A DNA stretch of 64,000 bases from Poseidonibacter lekithochrous (GCF_013283835.1 NZ_CP054052.1:2604001-2668000); one strand, 5' to 3'; positions 26,607 to 40,725 are shown, counted from the stretch's first letter. Translations and numbers: made by a program. The notes: generated by a model from the sequence alone, not told the origin.

Positions 26607-27514
26607 TGAATATAAAAAATAAATTAATCACAAATGGCTATGTATTTGCATTATTAGCAACAATTCTTTGGTCTGGCAATTTTATTGTAGCAAGGGATAT
26701 AAGAGATATTGTTGATCCCTTCAGTTTATCGTTTTACAGATGGTTTCTTGCAACTATAATTTTATTACCTTTTGCAATAGTACCTTTAATAAAAAATATT
26801 GTTATAGTTAAAAGACATTTTATCTATTTAAGTATTGTGTCAATACTAGGTGTTAGTTTATTTAATACACTTATTTATATAGCTTCACACACAAGCTCAG
26901 CACTAAACCTCTCAATTATATCCATAACTTTCCCAATTATTGTAATCATAATATCTAGAGCCATATTTAAAGAGCATATAGGTATAAACAAGTTTACTGG
27001 AATATTAATAGTATTAGCAGGAGTTTTATTACTTATAACAAGAGGTGATATTTCAGTATTAGTAAATATATCATTCAATATAGGAGATCTATGGGTTTTA
27101 TTAGCAGCTATATCCTTTGCCGTATATAGTATTTTATTAAGATATAAACCAAAAAGTTTATCAATGATTACTTTCCAATTAATTACTTTTATATTAGGAA
27201 CAATGTACTTAACACCATTATATTTAATGGAGTTTGATACAAGAATAATAAATGAGCCAACAGTAACTAATACAATTTCTATATTATATATTGCAATATG
27301 TTCATCTTTGTTAGCCTTTATTTTTTGGAATAAATCAATAGAATTATTAGGTGCAACAAAAGCTGGAATGATTTATTACACATTACCTATTTTTACTGGA
27401 TCTTTAGCATTTATTTTTTTAGATGAAATAATAAGTTATGTACACTTATTTAGTATATTGCTAATATTCATAGGAATATATATAACAAATAAAAATAAAA
27501 AAGAAATATTATGA
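26606..27514 (+). CDS. EamA/DMT-family exporter
   Basis: The 302-residue protein has ten membrane helices in two EamA repeats: LLATILWSGNFIVARDIRD at the start and LWVLLAAISFAVYSILLRYK after the middle. The family exports amino acids and other small metabolites or drugs. The start overlaps the AraC regulator stop (TAATG), and the gene's own stop overlaps the next start (ATGA), so the three genes form one operon. Confidence 0.9.
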   Translation: MNIKNKLITNGYVFALLATILWSGNFIVARDIRDIVDPFSLSFYRWFLATIILLPFAIVPLIKNIVIVKRHFIYLSIVSILGVSLFNTLIYIASHTSSALNLSIISITFPIIVIIISRAIFKEHIGINKFTGILIVLAGVLLLITRGDISVLVNISFNIGDLWVLLAAISFAVYSILLRYKPKSLSMITFQLITFILGTMYLTPLYLMEFDTRIINEPTVTNTISILYIAICSSLLAFIFWNKSIELLGATKAGMIYYTLPIFTGSLAFIFLDEIISYVHLFSILLIFIGIYITNKNKKEIL

Positions 27515-27861
27515 TTCAAGTAAAAAGAATATGCTCATTAATAATAATTACAAGCACACTCTTAGCTTGTGCTAATAAATCACAACATATAGAACCTAAT
27601 AGTTATACAAAAGAAGGTTATTGTGTTGTAGATACAGATGAGCAAATGCAAATAGGATTAAATAGATTTAATACAAAAAAAGAGTTTAAAAAAAAATGTA
27701 ACAGCAAAATGATATTCAGATTTAAAGAGAATCAATGCACCAAATTTACAATGAAAGATATGAAGTTTAATATTTTAATACAAAATAATAAAGATAAATA
27801 TACATTTAAAATAGGTGAAGAAAGAACAATATGTGGAAAGACAATAATAGAAAGTATTTAA
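27511..27861 (+). CDS. Small lipoprotein of unknown function
   Basis: The 116-residue protein has a lipoprotein signal with lipobox STLLAC (Cys at about 19). The mature part is cysteine-containing (GYCVVD, KKKCNSK, NQCTKF, RTICGK), perhaps forming two disulphides. I recognise no family. It is the last gene of the AraC-exporter operon, convergent with the rRNA operon. Confidence 0.7.
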   Translation: MIQVKRICSLIIITSTLLACANKSQHIEPNSYTKEGYCVVDTDEQMQIGLNRFNTKKEFKKKCNSKMIFRFKENQCTKFTMKDMKFNILIQNNKDKYTFKIGEERTICGKTIIESI

Positions 27862-27903
27862 TAAAGGAATAAATTTAGATAGATAAAAAAAAGGGCTAAA
27901 AAA

Positions 27904-27945
27904 AAAGCTTAGTTAAAAACACCTAAATGTTTTGAACTAAGCTTT
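27904..27945 (-). terminator. Terminator of the rRNA operon
   Basis: An 11-bp perfect stem pairs 27904-27914 with 27935-27945. On the minus strand a run of T residues follows, and a second T run lies a few bases later. It lies just past the 5S gene. Confidence 0.85.
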
Positions 27946-27956
27946 GAAAAACTCAA

Positions 27957-28074
27957 GAGCTGGCAGCGGCCTACGTTTCCACAAGGGGACCCTGCAGTAT
28001 TATCAGCGATGAAGTGCTTGACTTCCAGGTTCGGAATGGGACTGGGTATTGCCACTTCTCTATTACCACCAGCA
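27957..28074 (-). rRNA. rrf: 5S ribosomal RNA
   Basis: The minus strand carries the conserved core CCATTCCGAACCTGGAAGTC and a 5'/3' closing stem (GCTGG with CCAGC). Length is about 118 nt. The ends are set from the stem and could be off by 1-3 bases. It is the last gene of the 16S-23S-5S operon. Confidence 0.93.
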
Positions 28075-28138
28075 ATATGAGTAATCAACATATTATAAAA
28101 AATATATTCATTACTCACATTAAGTGAGTTATAAAAAG

Positions 28139-28222
28139 TAATGTTAAAGTCTTTGCGTTATTTCTAACGTCTTTGTTGACACTTAATTATTAAGTATACA
28201 CTTAATAAGATAGTAAACCAAG
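28139..28222 (-). repeat. 3' half of the 23S processing stalk
   Basis: Bases 28139-28154 are the exact reverse complement of 31342-31357 (16 bp), and 28203-28214 of 31194-31205 (12 bp). CCAAG at 28218-28222 pairs with 31187-31191. Together they form a long stem that brackets 23S rRNA, a typical RNase III substrate. Confidence 0.75.
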
Positions 28223-28230
28223 TTATAAAA

Positions 28231-31140
<2,910 letters not shown>

Positions 31141-31527
31141 TAATTTAGTTGATACAAGTATCAACCGCTTTTTTGAATAATTATTCCTTGGCTACTATCT
31201 TATTAAATTTACATTTAATAAGTTAGTTGTGTCTATCTATACTTTTTATTTAAACTTTCATTTAAATAAGTTTTTTTAGATATAAAATTTTTTATTTTTA
31301 ATAAATTCTTCATACGAAAGATTTTATTAACGAAAAAATTAAAGACTTTAACATTATGTTTTTAAATATCATTTTGATTATAAAACCAAATATAAATCTT
31401 ACTCTTTGTAAAACTTATATTTAGTTTCAAACTTACGGCTTATATAATCTTTATAAACCGAATATAGAAAAGGTTCAATAAACCTTTTTAGTTTTGAGTT
31501 TAGAAACGAATCTAAACTCTTTCTCTG
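31141..31527 (-). other. 16S-23S internal transcribed spacer without tRNA genes
   Basis: The spacer is about 387 nt and very AT-rich. I find no cloverleaf or T-loop GTTCGA in it, so the usual tRNA-Ile and tRNA-Ala are missing. It contains the 5' half of the 23S stalk (31187-31205 and 31342-31357) and the 3' half of the 16S stalk (31445-31469). Confidence 0.85.
31445..31469 (-). repeat. 3' half of the 16S processing stalk
   Basis: These 25 bases are the exact reverse complement of 33163-33187, located on the other side of the 16S gene. Confidence 0.85.
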
Positions 31528-33040
<1,513 letters not shown>

Positions 33041-33162
33041 TAAATGAATGTTTGAAACTGACAATTTTTGTATTAATTACAAAATTATCACTCAAATGTT
33101 TTTACTTAATGTAAAAAGCTTAAATAGACAAGAAACTTGTTCTTGTTTTGTTTTATTGTTTA

Positions 33163-33187
33163 TTCTATATTCGGTTTATAAAGATTA
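33163..33187 (-). repeat. 5' half of the 16S processing stalk
   Basis: This leader segment pairs over 25 bp without mismatch with 31445-31469 behind 16S. The stem would be cut by RNase III to release pre-16S. Confidence 0.85.
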
Positions 33188-33206
33188 CTTCTTTTTAAAC
33201 CATCTG

Positions 33207-33219
33207 TTTTTAAAGATCA
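33207..33219 (-). promoter_or_regulatory. boxA-like antitermination element in the rRNA leader
   Basis: The minus strand reads TGATCTTTAAAAA, close to the E. coli rrn boxA TGCTCTTTAACAA. It lies about 50 bases past the promoter and before the processing stalk, the position expected for Nus-factor loading. Confidence 0.65.
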
Positions 33220-33263
33220 TATCTCTTCAGAACTTTGTGTCGTTCCTCTGAAATTGGACGGGA

Positions 33264-33292
33264 ATTATAGACAAATTAATCCCCTTTGTCAA
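33264..33292 (-). promoter_or_regulatory. Consensus sigma-70 promoter of the rRNA operon
   Basis: On the minus strand TTGACA (33292-33287) and TATAAT (33269-33264) are separated by exactly 17 bases. The discriminator after the -10 is GC-rich (TCCCGTCC), as in stringently controlled promoters. An A-rich stretch upstream of the -35 may act as an UP element. Confidence 0.92.
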
Positions 33293-33459
33293 GGGAGTTT
33301 TCTTAATATAACTTTAAATTTTTACTTTTGTGCTTTTTTTACTGCTTTTTTATATTTCTGAGTAAGATTTACTAGTTTTTATTTGTATTGTTTGTTTTTT
33401 TGTATTCGTTTTTTGAATATATTTGTAATTTTGTATTTATAGGAGATAAAAGTAGTTTT

Positions 33460-33801
33460 TTATTTTTTATTAAAGTCTTTATTATATATGTATTCTGATA
33501 TATCTTCTAGAGTTGTCTTATCATATGCTAGGTTTGGCATTAAGTTATATAATTCTATAGAGTCTTTCATTATAGAGTTTATTTCGTTTGGCTTATATAC
33601 CCATGTACTCATATAATATATAAAGTCTTTTTTATTTGGAAAGGCTTCTTTATATTTATTTTGTATTTCTATTATAGTGGGTGCTGATTTATTATTGTTA
33701 TTAGTATTATGGCAGGTAATACAGTTACCATTGAAAAGTAATTCTTGATAGTTTGCATTTAATATATTGATTAATAGTATTAGTATAAATAATGATTTCA
33801 T
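33460..33801 (-). CDS. Small periplasmic c-type cytochrome
   Basis: The 113-residue protein has a signal peptide (KSLFILILLINILNA) and one haem motif CITCH at about residues 28-32. The likely axial Met is in YNLMPNLAY near residue 89. It resembles very short c553-like cytochromes. The middle is lysine- and asparagine-rich. It sits alone between the rRNA and tRNA operons. Confidence 0.83.
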   Translation of the reverse strand: MKSLFILILLINILNANYQELLFNGNCITCHNTNNNNKSAPTIIEIQNKYKEAFPNKKDFIYYMSTWVYKPNEINSIMKDSIELYNLMPNLAYDKTTLEDISEYIYNKDFNKK

Positions 33802-33850
33802 TTGATTATTTTAGCTAAGTTATAATTTTTTTGGATTGATTTAGGTTAAG

Positions 33851-33927
<77 letters not shown>

Positions 33928-33948
33928 ATCTTATTTTAGTTTAAAGCT

Positions 33949-33997
33949 AAAAAGCCTTACATAAAAAGTCTGAAAGACAATTTATATAAGGCTTTTT
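33949..33997 (-). terminator. Long hairpin between tRNA-Gly and tRNA-Arg
   Basis: An 11-bp stem (33949-33959 with 33987-33997) continues through ATAAA/TTTAT and GTCT/AGAC pairs to a TTC loop, about 20 bp in total. The descending arm ends in TTTTT on the minus strand. It looks like an intrinsic terminator, yet tRNA-Arg lies just beyond, so it may be partial or a processing signal. Confidence 0.65.
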
Positions 33998-34000
33998 ATA

Positions 34001-34077
<77 letters not shown>

Positions 34078-34089
34078 AATTAAATTATG

Positions 34090-34164
34090 TGGCTCCGGCA
34101 CCTGGATTCGAACCAGGGACCAAATGATTAACAGTCATCTACTCTACCACTGAGCTATGCCGGA
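34090..34164 (-). tRNA. tRNA-Asn (anticodon GTT), fourth copy in transcription order
   Basis: 75 nt with encoded CCA. The acceptor stem pairs TCCGGCA with TGCCGGA, and the anticodon loop CTGTTAATC carries GTT. It is identical in sequence to the three copies upstream. Confidence 0.96.
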
Positions 34165-34191
34165 TTATAATATAATTGTTTTTTTTGAAAA

Positions 34192-34266
34192 TGGCTCCGG
34201 CACCTGGATTCGAACCAGGGACCAAATGATTAACAGTCATCTACTCTACCACTGAGCTATGCCGGA
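34192..34266 (-). tRNA. tRNA-Asn (anticodon GTT), third copy
   Basis: An identical 75-nt copy, separated from its neighbours by 27 nt on each side of unrelated AT-rich spacer. Confidence 0.96.
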
Positions 34267-34293
34267 TTATGTTTCAAAAATAATTTATCTAAA

Positions 34294-34368
34294 TGGCTCC
34301 GGCACCTGGATTCGAACCAGGGACCAAATGATTAACAGTCATCTACTCTACCACTGAGCTATGCCGGA
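34294..34368 (-). tRNA. tRNA-Asn (anticodon GTT), second copy
   Basis: An identical 75-nt copy. The spacers on either side differ in sequence, so only the gene itself is repeated. Confidence 0.96.
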
Positions 34369-34400
34369 ATCTAAATAAATTGTAACACTAAAAAAAAGAA

Positions 34401-34475
34401 TGGCTCCGGCACCTGGATTCGAACCAGGGACCAAATGATTAACAGTCATCTACTCTACCACTGAGCTATGCCGGA
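34401..34475 (-). tRNA. tRNA-Asn (anticodon GTT), first copy
   Basis: An identical 75-nt copy, first after the promoter at 34505-34533. Confidence 0.96.
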
Positions 34476-34504
34476 TTATTTGTTCCTTTTTTTAATGGAG
34501 TGGA

Positions 34505-34533
34505 ATTATAGTAAAAAAATATTTCTTTGTCAA
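34505..34533 (-). promoter_or_regulatory. Consensus sigma-70 promoter of the tRNA cluster
   Basis: TTGACA (34533-34528) and TATAAT (34510-34505) with a 17-base spacer on the minus strand. The core context CTTGACAAAG and TATAATTCC is the same as in the rRNA promoter, and the discriminator TCCACTCC is C-rich. Start of transcription would be about 20 bases before the first tRNA-Asn. Confidence 0.92.
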
Positions 34534-34549
34534 GAATATTTCTAGAAAA

Positions 34550-35467
34550 TTATGAAATTTTATAAAATTCTACTCCACTGCTATCAACAAGTGAGATTTT
34601 ACTATTTTTTACTAGCGAATCCACTATCTCCCTACTTTCAAGATCAAACATATTTTCTAAATCTTCTTTAGTTAGAGGTCTTCTTTTTAACATAATGAGT
34701 ATTTCTTCTTGCGAAAAACTATTAATTTGTTTCGGTCTATTTTTAAAAACAATGTTAGTATTAATGCCATCAAAGAAATTTGCAACTTTTTCTAAATAAG
34801 AATATTCAACAGGTTTAACTTTATAAGCAGGTGGTCTATCTATTGTTCCAATATCTACTCTTATTGGATTAATATCTTTTATTGCTTTATATAATAGTTT
34901 TAATTCACTATCTTTATCATTAACATCTTTTACAAAAAGTACTTCTAATACAAAATCATTTTTTGTTTGATTAGAAAAATCAATCATTGAAGTAACAATC
35001 TTATTAATATCTATACTTTTATGATTTCTATCAAGTTTTTTAAAACATTTTTCGCTAACACAGTCTAATGATAATTTCACTGTATCTAATTTAAGTAATG
35101 AATTAAATACATCTTTATTATAAATAGTACTACCATTTGAAAGAATTAATGTTTTTGCATTTTGTTTAATTTTATTTATCTCATCAATTAATTCATTTAA
35201 TTTTGGATATAAAGTTGGTTCACCATTAGCAGTAAGAGTTATAACCTCAATTTTTGGATGTTTAATAAAACTTTCTTTTATTGAAGATATCACTTCTTCA
35301 ACACTAGGGTATGTATCCATTGATTCTACTGTTTTAGCACCTTCTAATTCACAGTATAAACAGTCAAAATTACACTGTTTTTTTGAAGGAGATAAATCAA
35401 CACCTAATGAAATACCAAATCTACGAGATGGAATTGGTCCAAAAATAATTGAATTGGAATATGACAA
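34550..35467 (-). CDS. Radical SAM protein
   Basis: The protein is about 305 residues. The SAM cluster motif CNFDCLYC lies in SKKQCNFDCLYCELEG, preceded by IIFGPIPSRRFGISLGVDL, a family-specific opening. EVITLTANGEPTLYPKL is the GEPT SAM-binding motif. A C-terminal winged-helix-like part (LTKEDLENMFDLESREIVDS) follows. I place the start at a TTG (35467-35465), eight bases after AAGGA. The longer ORF would read through the hemE terminator. A hemE-radical SAM neighbourhood is also known in Campylobacter. The substrate is unknown. Confidence 0.85.
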   Translation of the reverse strand: MSYSNSIIFGPIPSRRFGISLGVDLSPSKKQCNFDCLYCELEGAKTVESMDTYPSVEEVISSIKESFIKHPKIEVITLTANGEPTLYPKLNELIDEINKIKQNAKTLILSNGSTIYNKDVFNSLLKLDTVKLSLDCVSEKCFKKLDRNHKSIDINKIVTSMIDFSNQTKNDFVLEVLFVKDVNDKDSELKLLYKAIKDINPIRVDIGTIDRPPAYKVKPVEYSYLEKVANFFDGINTNIVFKNRPKQINSFSQEEILIMLKRRPLTKEDLENMFDLESREIVDSLVKNSKISLVDSSGVEFYKIS

Positions 35468-35484
35468 AATTAAAATCCTTTTAA

Positions 35485-35516
35485 ATAAAAAAAGAGAAAC
35501 CCTAGGGCTTCTCTTT
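35485..35516 (-). terminator. Intrinsic terminator after hemE
   Basis: The stem AAAGAGAA/TTCTCTTT with an inner CCCTAGGG (35491-35516) is followed on the minus strand by a T-run. It lies between the hemE stop and the radical SAM start. Confidence 0.85.
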
Positions 35517-35549
35517 AATTTGTTTGTAATTATAAAAATAAAGTAATTA

Positions 35550-36587
35550 TTACTTTTTAGAAACTCTTTGACATTCACTTACAAAATGTTTTGCATTTTC
35601 AACAGGAACATCAGGTAAGATACCATGACCTAAATTGAAAATATGCCCTTCGCCCTGCATTGTTTCTTGAATTTTTTCTACACATTTAGTAGTTTCTTCT
35701 TTAGAGTATAATCTACAAGGCTCCATATTACCTTGAAGAACATAATCTTTTCCAAGTTTTTCTTTTGCCATAGACATAGGAGTTCCCCAATCTACACCAA
35801 ATACATCAAAGTTTCCATATACTCCACCCATATTAATAAATGCAGATACACCTTTAGGGAACATAATTACAGGGATATGTGGATATTTAGCTTTTAAATG
35901 CTCAGCAATTTCTACCATGTATTTCCATGAGAATTCATCATATCTACCTGGTTCAATTGCAGCTGCCCAAGAATCAAAGATTTGAACAACATCAGCACCA
36001 GCTTCAATTTGTTTTTCCATATAAATTTTTACTACATCAGTAACTTTTCTTAAAATTTTATGTAATAACTCAGGGTTAGAATACATCATTTTTTTACAAA
36101 TATTATATGTTTTAGTACCTTGACCTTCAATCATATATGTTGCAAGTGTCCATGGAGCACCTGTAAATCCAATTAAAGCTTTATCTTCTGGTAATCTTTC
36201 TTTTAAAAGTTTAATAGTGTCATAAACATAAGTAAGTTTATTAGCAGCTTCTTCTCCACCGATTAAAGCATCAATTTCTGCTTCATTCTTAATAGGATCT
36301 TTAAAAAGTGGACCTTCACCTTTAATGAATTCTAAATGCATTCCCATTTCATTTGGAATAACTAAAATATCAGAGAATAAAATTGCAGCATCTACACCAA
36401 CAATATCAAGTGGTTGAATAGTTACTTCACAAGCTCTTTCAGGGTCATGACAAAGGTTTAAGAAGTTACCAGCTTGAGCTCTTACTTCCATATATTCTGG
36501 AAGATATCTTCCAGCTTGTCTCATCATCCATACAGGAGTATAAGGAGTTTCTTTTCTAAGACATGCATCTACAAATATTTTTGACAT
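35550..36587 (-). CDS. hemE: Uroporphyrinogen decarboxylase
   Basis: HemE converts uroporphyrinogen III to coproporphyrinogen III in haem synthesis. The roughly 345-residue protein shows [15 protein letters not shown] (catalytic Arg), [10 protein letters not shown] (catalytic Asp), [16 protein letters not shown] and [16 protein letters not shown] place the start at 36587 ([12 protein letters not shown]), with AAAGGT upstream; the longer ORF adds 19 unrelated residues. It is last in an asd-UPF0114-hemE set. Confidence 0.96.
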   Translation of the reverse strand: MSKIFVDACLRKETPYTPVWMMRQAGRYLPEYMEVRAQAGNFLNLCHDPERACEVTIQPLDIVGVDAAILFSDILVIPNEMGMHLEFIKGEGPLFKDPIKNEAEIDALIGGEEAANKLTYVYDTIKLLKERLPEDKALIGFTGAPWTLATYMIEGQGTKTYNICKKMMYSNPELLHKILRKVTDVVKIYMEKQIEAGADVVQIFDSWAAAIEPGRYDEFSWKYMVEIAEHLKAKYPHIPVIMFPKGVSAFINMGGVYGNFDVFGVDWGTPMSMAKEKLGKDYVLQGNMEPCRLYSKEETTKCVEKIQETMQGEGHIFNLGHGILPDVPVENAKHFVSECQRVSKK

Positions 36588-36606
36588 ATTAATACCTTTA
36601 TTAAAT

Positions 36607-37119
36607 TTATTTTTTACCAACTTTTCCAAGAAAGAAAAGTCCAATTGCTAAAGCAGTTACCGCTAAAGCAAAATATAACATTTCTAAAGCGCCATTATAT
36701 TCAGTATGTAAAACTCTTTGAAAAAAGTTTACTACTAAAACCATAATAATTACTTTAGCAATTTTATCTTTTAGCTGATCAAGAGAAGTGATTGATAATA
36801 TTTTTTGATCATCAGTCGCTTCTTTTGAGTGATCTATTGGAGAAATAAATAATTCATAAATACCAAAAGCAAAGATAAGCATTACCACTGCTATTAAATA
36901 TAAATCTACTGCTCCAATAATTCCACTTACTAGATCTTCGTGAAAATTAGCAGGATGGGCACTAGTAATAATTGTAGTAAAGGCATATTTAGCAACACCA
37001 AATATATCCATACTTGCAACTACAAATAGAACTAAAGCTCCTATCAAACCAAAAATAACAGCAAGAATAACTAAGAATCTTGTCTGCCACATAGCTTTTT
37101 CAAAAAGCTTTTCAATCAT
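36607..37119 (-). CDS. UPF0114 (YqhA) family membrane protein
   Basis: 170 residues with four hydrophobic helices. ARFLVxxAV-like opening [20 protein letters not shown], the [20 protein letters not shown] segment and a late [14 protein letters not shown] helix fit UPF0114. Function is unknown. The start overlaps the asd stop as TAATG, which suggests coupling. The end lies 20 nt before hemE. Confidence 0.85.
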   Translation of the reverse strand: MIEKLFEKAMWQTRFLVILAVIFGLIGALVLFVVASMDIFGVAKYAFTTIITSAHPANFHEDLVSGIIGAVDLYLIAVVMLIFAFGIYELFISPIDHSKEATDDQKILSITSLDQLKDKIAKVIIMVLVVNFFQRVLHTEYNGALEMLYFALAVTALAIGLFFLGKVGKK

Positions 37120-38156
37120 TAAATATCGTTCTCCATCTCAATCCATTTAAGAGCAATTCTAACAGAGTTAGTTGCTGCCCCTACTCTAACTTGATCTGCT
37201 ACATTAAAATAATGTACAATATTTTGAGCATATACATCTTTTCTAATTCTACCAACATATGTAATATCAGTATCCGTAGAAATAATTGGCATTGGATATG
37301 CATTGTTAGATAAATCATCAATAACTTCAACGTTTTCAAAATCAGCTAAAGAAGATCTAACTTCATTAACATCAACTTCAACGTCATCTTCAAATGTAAC
37401 TGTAATTGATTCAGAGTGTGATCTCAATACTGGTACTCTTACACAAGTTGCAGCAACTGCAATTTCTTTGTGAAGAATCTTTTGTGTTTCATTAACCATT
37501 TTCATTTCTTCTTTTGTGAAATCATTTGGTTGTTGAACATCAATTTGAGGAATTACATTTAAAGCAATTTGATGTGCAAATGCTTCTTTTTTAGCTTCAT
37601 CTAATTCAAATGCGAAAAATGCTTGCATTTGTTTTACAAGTTCTTCCATACCCGCTTTACCAGCACCTGATACTGCTTGGTAAGTAGATACGTCAACTCT
37701 TTTAATTCCATATAAATCATCTAATGGTTTTAATGATAATACCATCTGAATAGTTGAACAATTTGGATTTGCAATAATTCCTGATTCTCTCCAAGATGCA
37801 ATATCTTCTGGATTTACTTCAGGTACTACTAAAGGAATGTTTGGATCCATTCTAAAATGAGATGTGTTGTCAATTACAACAGCACCTGCTTCAACAGCAT
37901 ATTTTGCAAATTTTTCTGAAATAGAACCACCAGCAGAGAAGAAAGCAATATCAACTTCATTTTCTTCAAATGCTGTTTCAGTTAATTCTAATACAGTATA
38001 TTCTTTTTCTTTATATTCAATAGATGTACCTGCACTTTTTGCACTTGCTAATGGAATAATATTATTTACTGGGAAATCATATTCATCCATAACTCTAAAT
38101 AATTCTTCACCTACTGCACCAGTTGCACCAACAACTGCAACATTAAATTTTCTCAT
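37119..38156 (-). CDS. asd: Aspartate-semialdehyde dehydrogenase
   Basis: Asd reduces aspartyl phosphate to aspartate semialdehyde for lysine, threonine, methionine and diaminopimelate synthesis. The 345-residue protein has the NADP loop VVGATGAVGEELFRVM, the catalytic Cys in NPNCSTIQMV, the YQAVSGAG motif and VRVPVLRSHSESI (catalytic His). It starts 4 nt after the gyrA stop and is probably in the same transcript. Confidence 0.97.
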   Translation of the reverse strand: MRKFNVAVVGATGAVGEELFRVMDEYDFPVNNIIPLASAKSAGTSIEYKEKEYTVLELTETAFEENEVDIAFFSAGGSISEKFAKYAVEAGAVVIDNTSHFRMDPNIPLVVPEVNPEDIASWRESGIIANPNCSTIQMVLSLKPLDDLYGIKRVDVSTYQAVSGAGKAGMEELVKQMQAFFAFELDEAKKEAFAHQIALNVIPQIDVQQPNDFTKEEMKMVNETQKILHKEIAVAATCVRVPVLRSHSESITVTFEDDVEVDVNEVRSSLADFENVEVIDDLSNNAYPMPIISTDTDITYVGRIRKDVYAQNIVHYFNVADQVRVGAATNSVRIALKWIEMENDI

Positions 38157-38160
38157 TTAT

Positions 38161-40725
38161 CTATTCTTCCTCTTTTTTTTCTATATTCTCATTTGATGAA
38201 GGTGTTTCAACAGATTCTACAGTCTCAATGATTTCACCCTCTTCGTTATATCTAATAACATTACCATTTTCATCTAATTCTATCTCTTCATCCTCTTTAG
38301 GACATTTTGCAATAGAAACTACTTTATCACCCTTGTCAACATTTACAATAATTACACCTGAAGTATTTCTTCCAGCTTTTCTAATTGATTGCATATCAAC
38401 TCTAATCATCTTACCAATAGATGTTAATGCCATTAAGTCTTGAGTTTCATCTACTAGAACTTCACCAACAACATTTCCTGTCTTATTAGAAAGTTTCATA
38501 GAAATAACACCAGATCCAGCTCTATTTGTAAGTCTGTATTCTTCTACAAGTGTTCTTTTCCCAATACCTTTTTCAGATACGGTTAATAATTCTTGTTCTT
38601 CATTCGAAATAACATCAGCATCAACTACGAAGTCAGTGTCGTGTTTAAACTTAATACCTCTAACACCTCTAGTAGATCTACCTTGTTCTCTTGTTTTTTC
38701 AATTTCAAATCTAATACATTGACCTAAAGATGTGAATACCATTAAGAATTGTGATTCTACATCAGTAATCTTAGCAGTTACAATCTCATCTAAATCATCA
38801 AGAACAATAGCTCTTACACCATTTGATCTAATATTAGAGAATTCAGCTAATGATGTTCTTTTTACAATACCATTCTTAGTAAAGAATGCTAAAGATTTAG
38901 ACTCATCAAAGTCTGACGTTGGAATAATTTCCATAATTTTTTCATCAGGTCTTAAATTAATTAAGTTAACAACTGCTTTACCTTTAGCTGTTCTTGAACC
39001 TTCAGGAATTCTATATACTTTTAACCAGTATAATTGACCCATATTTGTTACGAACATTAAAGTATCATGAGTGTTAGATACAAAGAATCTTTCAATGAAA
39101 TCATCATCGTGAGTAGTAACAGCAACTTTACCTTTACCACCTCTTCTTTGTTTTTCATATGATTTAATTGGAACTCTTTTTACATATCCATTATGAGTAA
39201 TAGTAACTACCATTGGCTCATTAGGGATTAAGTCTTCCATATCAATTTCGTCATAAGAATCTTCAATCTCAGTTCTTCTCTCATCAGAGTATTTTTCTTT
39301 GATTTCAACTAATTCTTCAACAATAATTTCATTTAATCTTTCTTCAGATTTTAAAATTGCTTCTAATTCTGCGATTAATGCTAATAATTCTTGATATTCA
39401 GCTTCTAACTTATCTCTTTGAAGACCAGTAAGTCTTCCTAATCTCATGTCTAATATTGCTTGAGATTGGATAATACTTAAACCAAATCTATTTTGTAAAC
39501 TCTCTTTTGCTTCCCCATCATTTGCAGATGCTCTAATAATTTTAACAACTTCATCAATATTGTCTAAAGCAATTTTTAAACCTTCTAGAATGTGTGCTCT
39601 AGCTTTTGCTTTTTCTAAATCAAAAATTGTTCTTCTAATAATTACAGTTTTTCTGTGCGATAAGAAAATATTTAAAAGTTCAGGTAACTTAAATACTTTA
39701 GGTTCTTTATTATGAACTGCTAAAAGAATAATTCCGAATGTTGTTTCCATAGGAGTTGATTTATAAAGATTATTTAATACAATCTCATTCATCGCGTCTT
39801 TTTTAAGTTCAATTACAACTCTGATACCATCTCTATCAGATTCATCTCTTACTTCTGAAATTCCTTCAATAGCTTTATCTTTAGCTAAATTAGCAATTTG
39901 CTCAATAAGTCTTGATTTATTTACTTGGTATGGAAGTTCATCTAAAACGATTACTTCTTTTTTACCTTTTGTTTCAATATGATGTTTAGCTCTAATTTTA
40001 ACTCTACCACGTCCAGTATTATATGCATCAATAATACCTCTTCTTCCGAAGATTGTACCACCAGTAGGGAAATCTGGTCCTTTAATAAAATGCATTAATT
40101 CATCAGCTGTAGCTTCTGGGTTTTCTATCACATGTAAAATAGCATCTAATAATTCACCTAAATTATGAGGTGGAATTTTAGTTGCCATACCAACTGCAAT
40201 ACCTTCTGAACCATTTAATAGTAAAGTAGGAACTCTCGTTGGAAGAACAGCAGGTTCTTTCATCGTATCATCGTAGTTAGCAACATGATTAACAGTATCT
40301 TTATCAAGATCTTTTAATACTTCTTCAGAAATTTTAGTCATTCTAGCTTCGGTATATCTCATTGCTGCGGCGTTATCACCATCAACAGAACCGAAGTTAC
40401 CTTGACCATCAACTAAAGGAGCTCTCATTGAGAAATCTTGTGCCATTCTAACTAGCGCATCATAAACTGAAGTATCACCGTGTGGGTGATACTTACCAAT
40501 TACATCACCAACAATTCTTGCAGACTTTTTGTAAGCTGACTTTGAAGAAATATTTAAATCATGCATAGCATATAAAATTCTTCTGTGAACTGGTTTTAAT
40601 CCATCTCTTGAATCAGGTAGTGCTCTACCAATAATAACACTCATAGAGTAATCTAAATAAGAAGCTTTAACAGAATCTTCAATATTAATGTCAATAATAT
40701 CTTGGTTTTCAAAAAGGTTTTCCAT
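38161..40725 (-). CDS. gyrA: DNA gyrase subunit A
   Basis: GyrA cuts and rejoins DNA in the A2B2 gyrase. The 854-residue protein has the winged-helix domain, catalytic Tyr124 in [10 protein letters not shown], the quinolone region [17 protein letters not shown] (Thr85, Asp89), a coiled-coil, and a C-terminal pinwheel with the GyrA box QRRGGKG needed for negative supercoiling. The Thr at the resistance site is wild type for Campylobacterota. The last 40 residues are an acidic tail ending in EKKEEE. AAAGG lies before the ATG. Confidence 0.98.
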   Translation of the reverse strand: MENLFENQDIIDINIEDSVKASYLDYSMSVIIGRALPDSRDGLKPVHRRILYAMHDLNISSKSAYKKSARIVGDVIGKYHPHGDTSVYDALVRMAQDFSMRAPLVDGQGNFGSVDGDNAAAMRYTEARMTKISEEVLKDLDKDTVNHVANYDDTMKEPAVLPTRVPTLLLNGSEGIAVGMATKIPPHNLGELLDAILHVIENPEATADELMHFIKGPDFPTGGTIFGRRGIIDAYNTGRGRVKIRAKHHIETKGKKEVIVLDELPYQVNKSRLIEQIANLAKDKAIEGISEVRDESDRDGIRVVIELKKDAMNEIVLNNLYKSTPMETTFGIILLAVHNKEPKVFKLPELLNIFLSHRKTVIIRRTIFDLEKAKARAHILEGLKIALDNIDEVVKIIRASANDGEAKESLQNRFGLSIIQSQAILDMRLGRLTGLQRDKLEAEYQELLALIAELEAILKSEERLNEIIVEELVEIKEKYSDERRTEIEDSYDEIDMEDLIPNEPMVVTITHNGYVKRVPIKSYEKQRRGGKGKVAVTTHDDDFIERFFVSNTHDTLMFVTNMGQLYWLKVYRIPEGSRTAKGKAVVNLINLRPDEKIMEIIPTSDFDESKSLAFFTKNGIVKRTSLAEFSNIRSNGVRAIVLDDLDEIVTAKITDVESQFLMVFTSLGQCIRFEIEKTREQGRSTRGVRGIKFKHDTDFVVDADVISNEEQELLTVSEKGIGKRTLVEEYRLTNRAGSGVISMKLSNKTGNVVGEVLVDETQDLMALTSIGKMIRVDMQSIRKAGRNTSGVIIVNVDKGDKVVSIAKCPKEDEEIELDENGNVIRYNEEGEIIETVESVETPSSNENIEKKEEE

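Larger units (their letters stand above)
33041..33459 (-). other. rRNA leader and upstream region (no gene)
   Basis: About 225 nt of transcribed leader with boxA and the 5' half of the 16S stalk, then the rRNA promoter, then about 165 nt of AT-rich DNA with T-runs up to the stop of the small cytochrome gene. I see no coding sequence. Confidence 0.7.

Noticed and set aside
31141-31527. Possible tRNA-Ile or tRNA-Ala in the 16S-23S spacer
   Set aside because: No T-loop GTTCGA or acceptor stem could be found; the paired segments belong to rRNA processing stalks.
34090-34475. Repeated units that might be a CRISPR-like array
   Set aside because: The 75-nt repeats fold as tRNA-Asn with anticodon and encoded CCA; spacers are short AT-rich DNA and no cas gene is present.
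40456-40490. Thr at the quinolone-resistance position of GyrA
   Set aside because: Thr is the normal residue here in Campylobacterota, and Asp at the second site is intact, so no resistance mutation is claimed.
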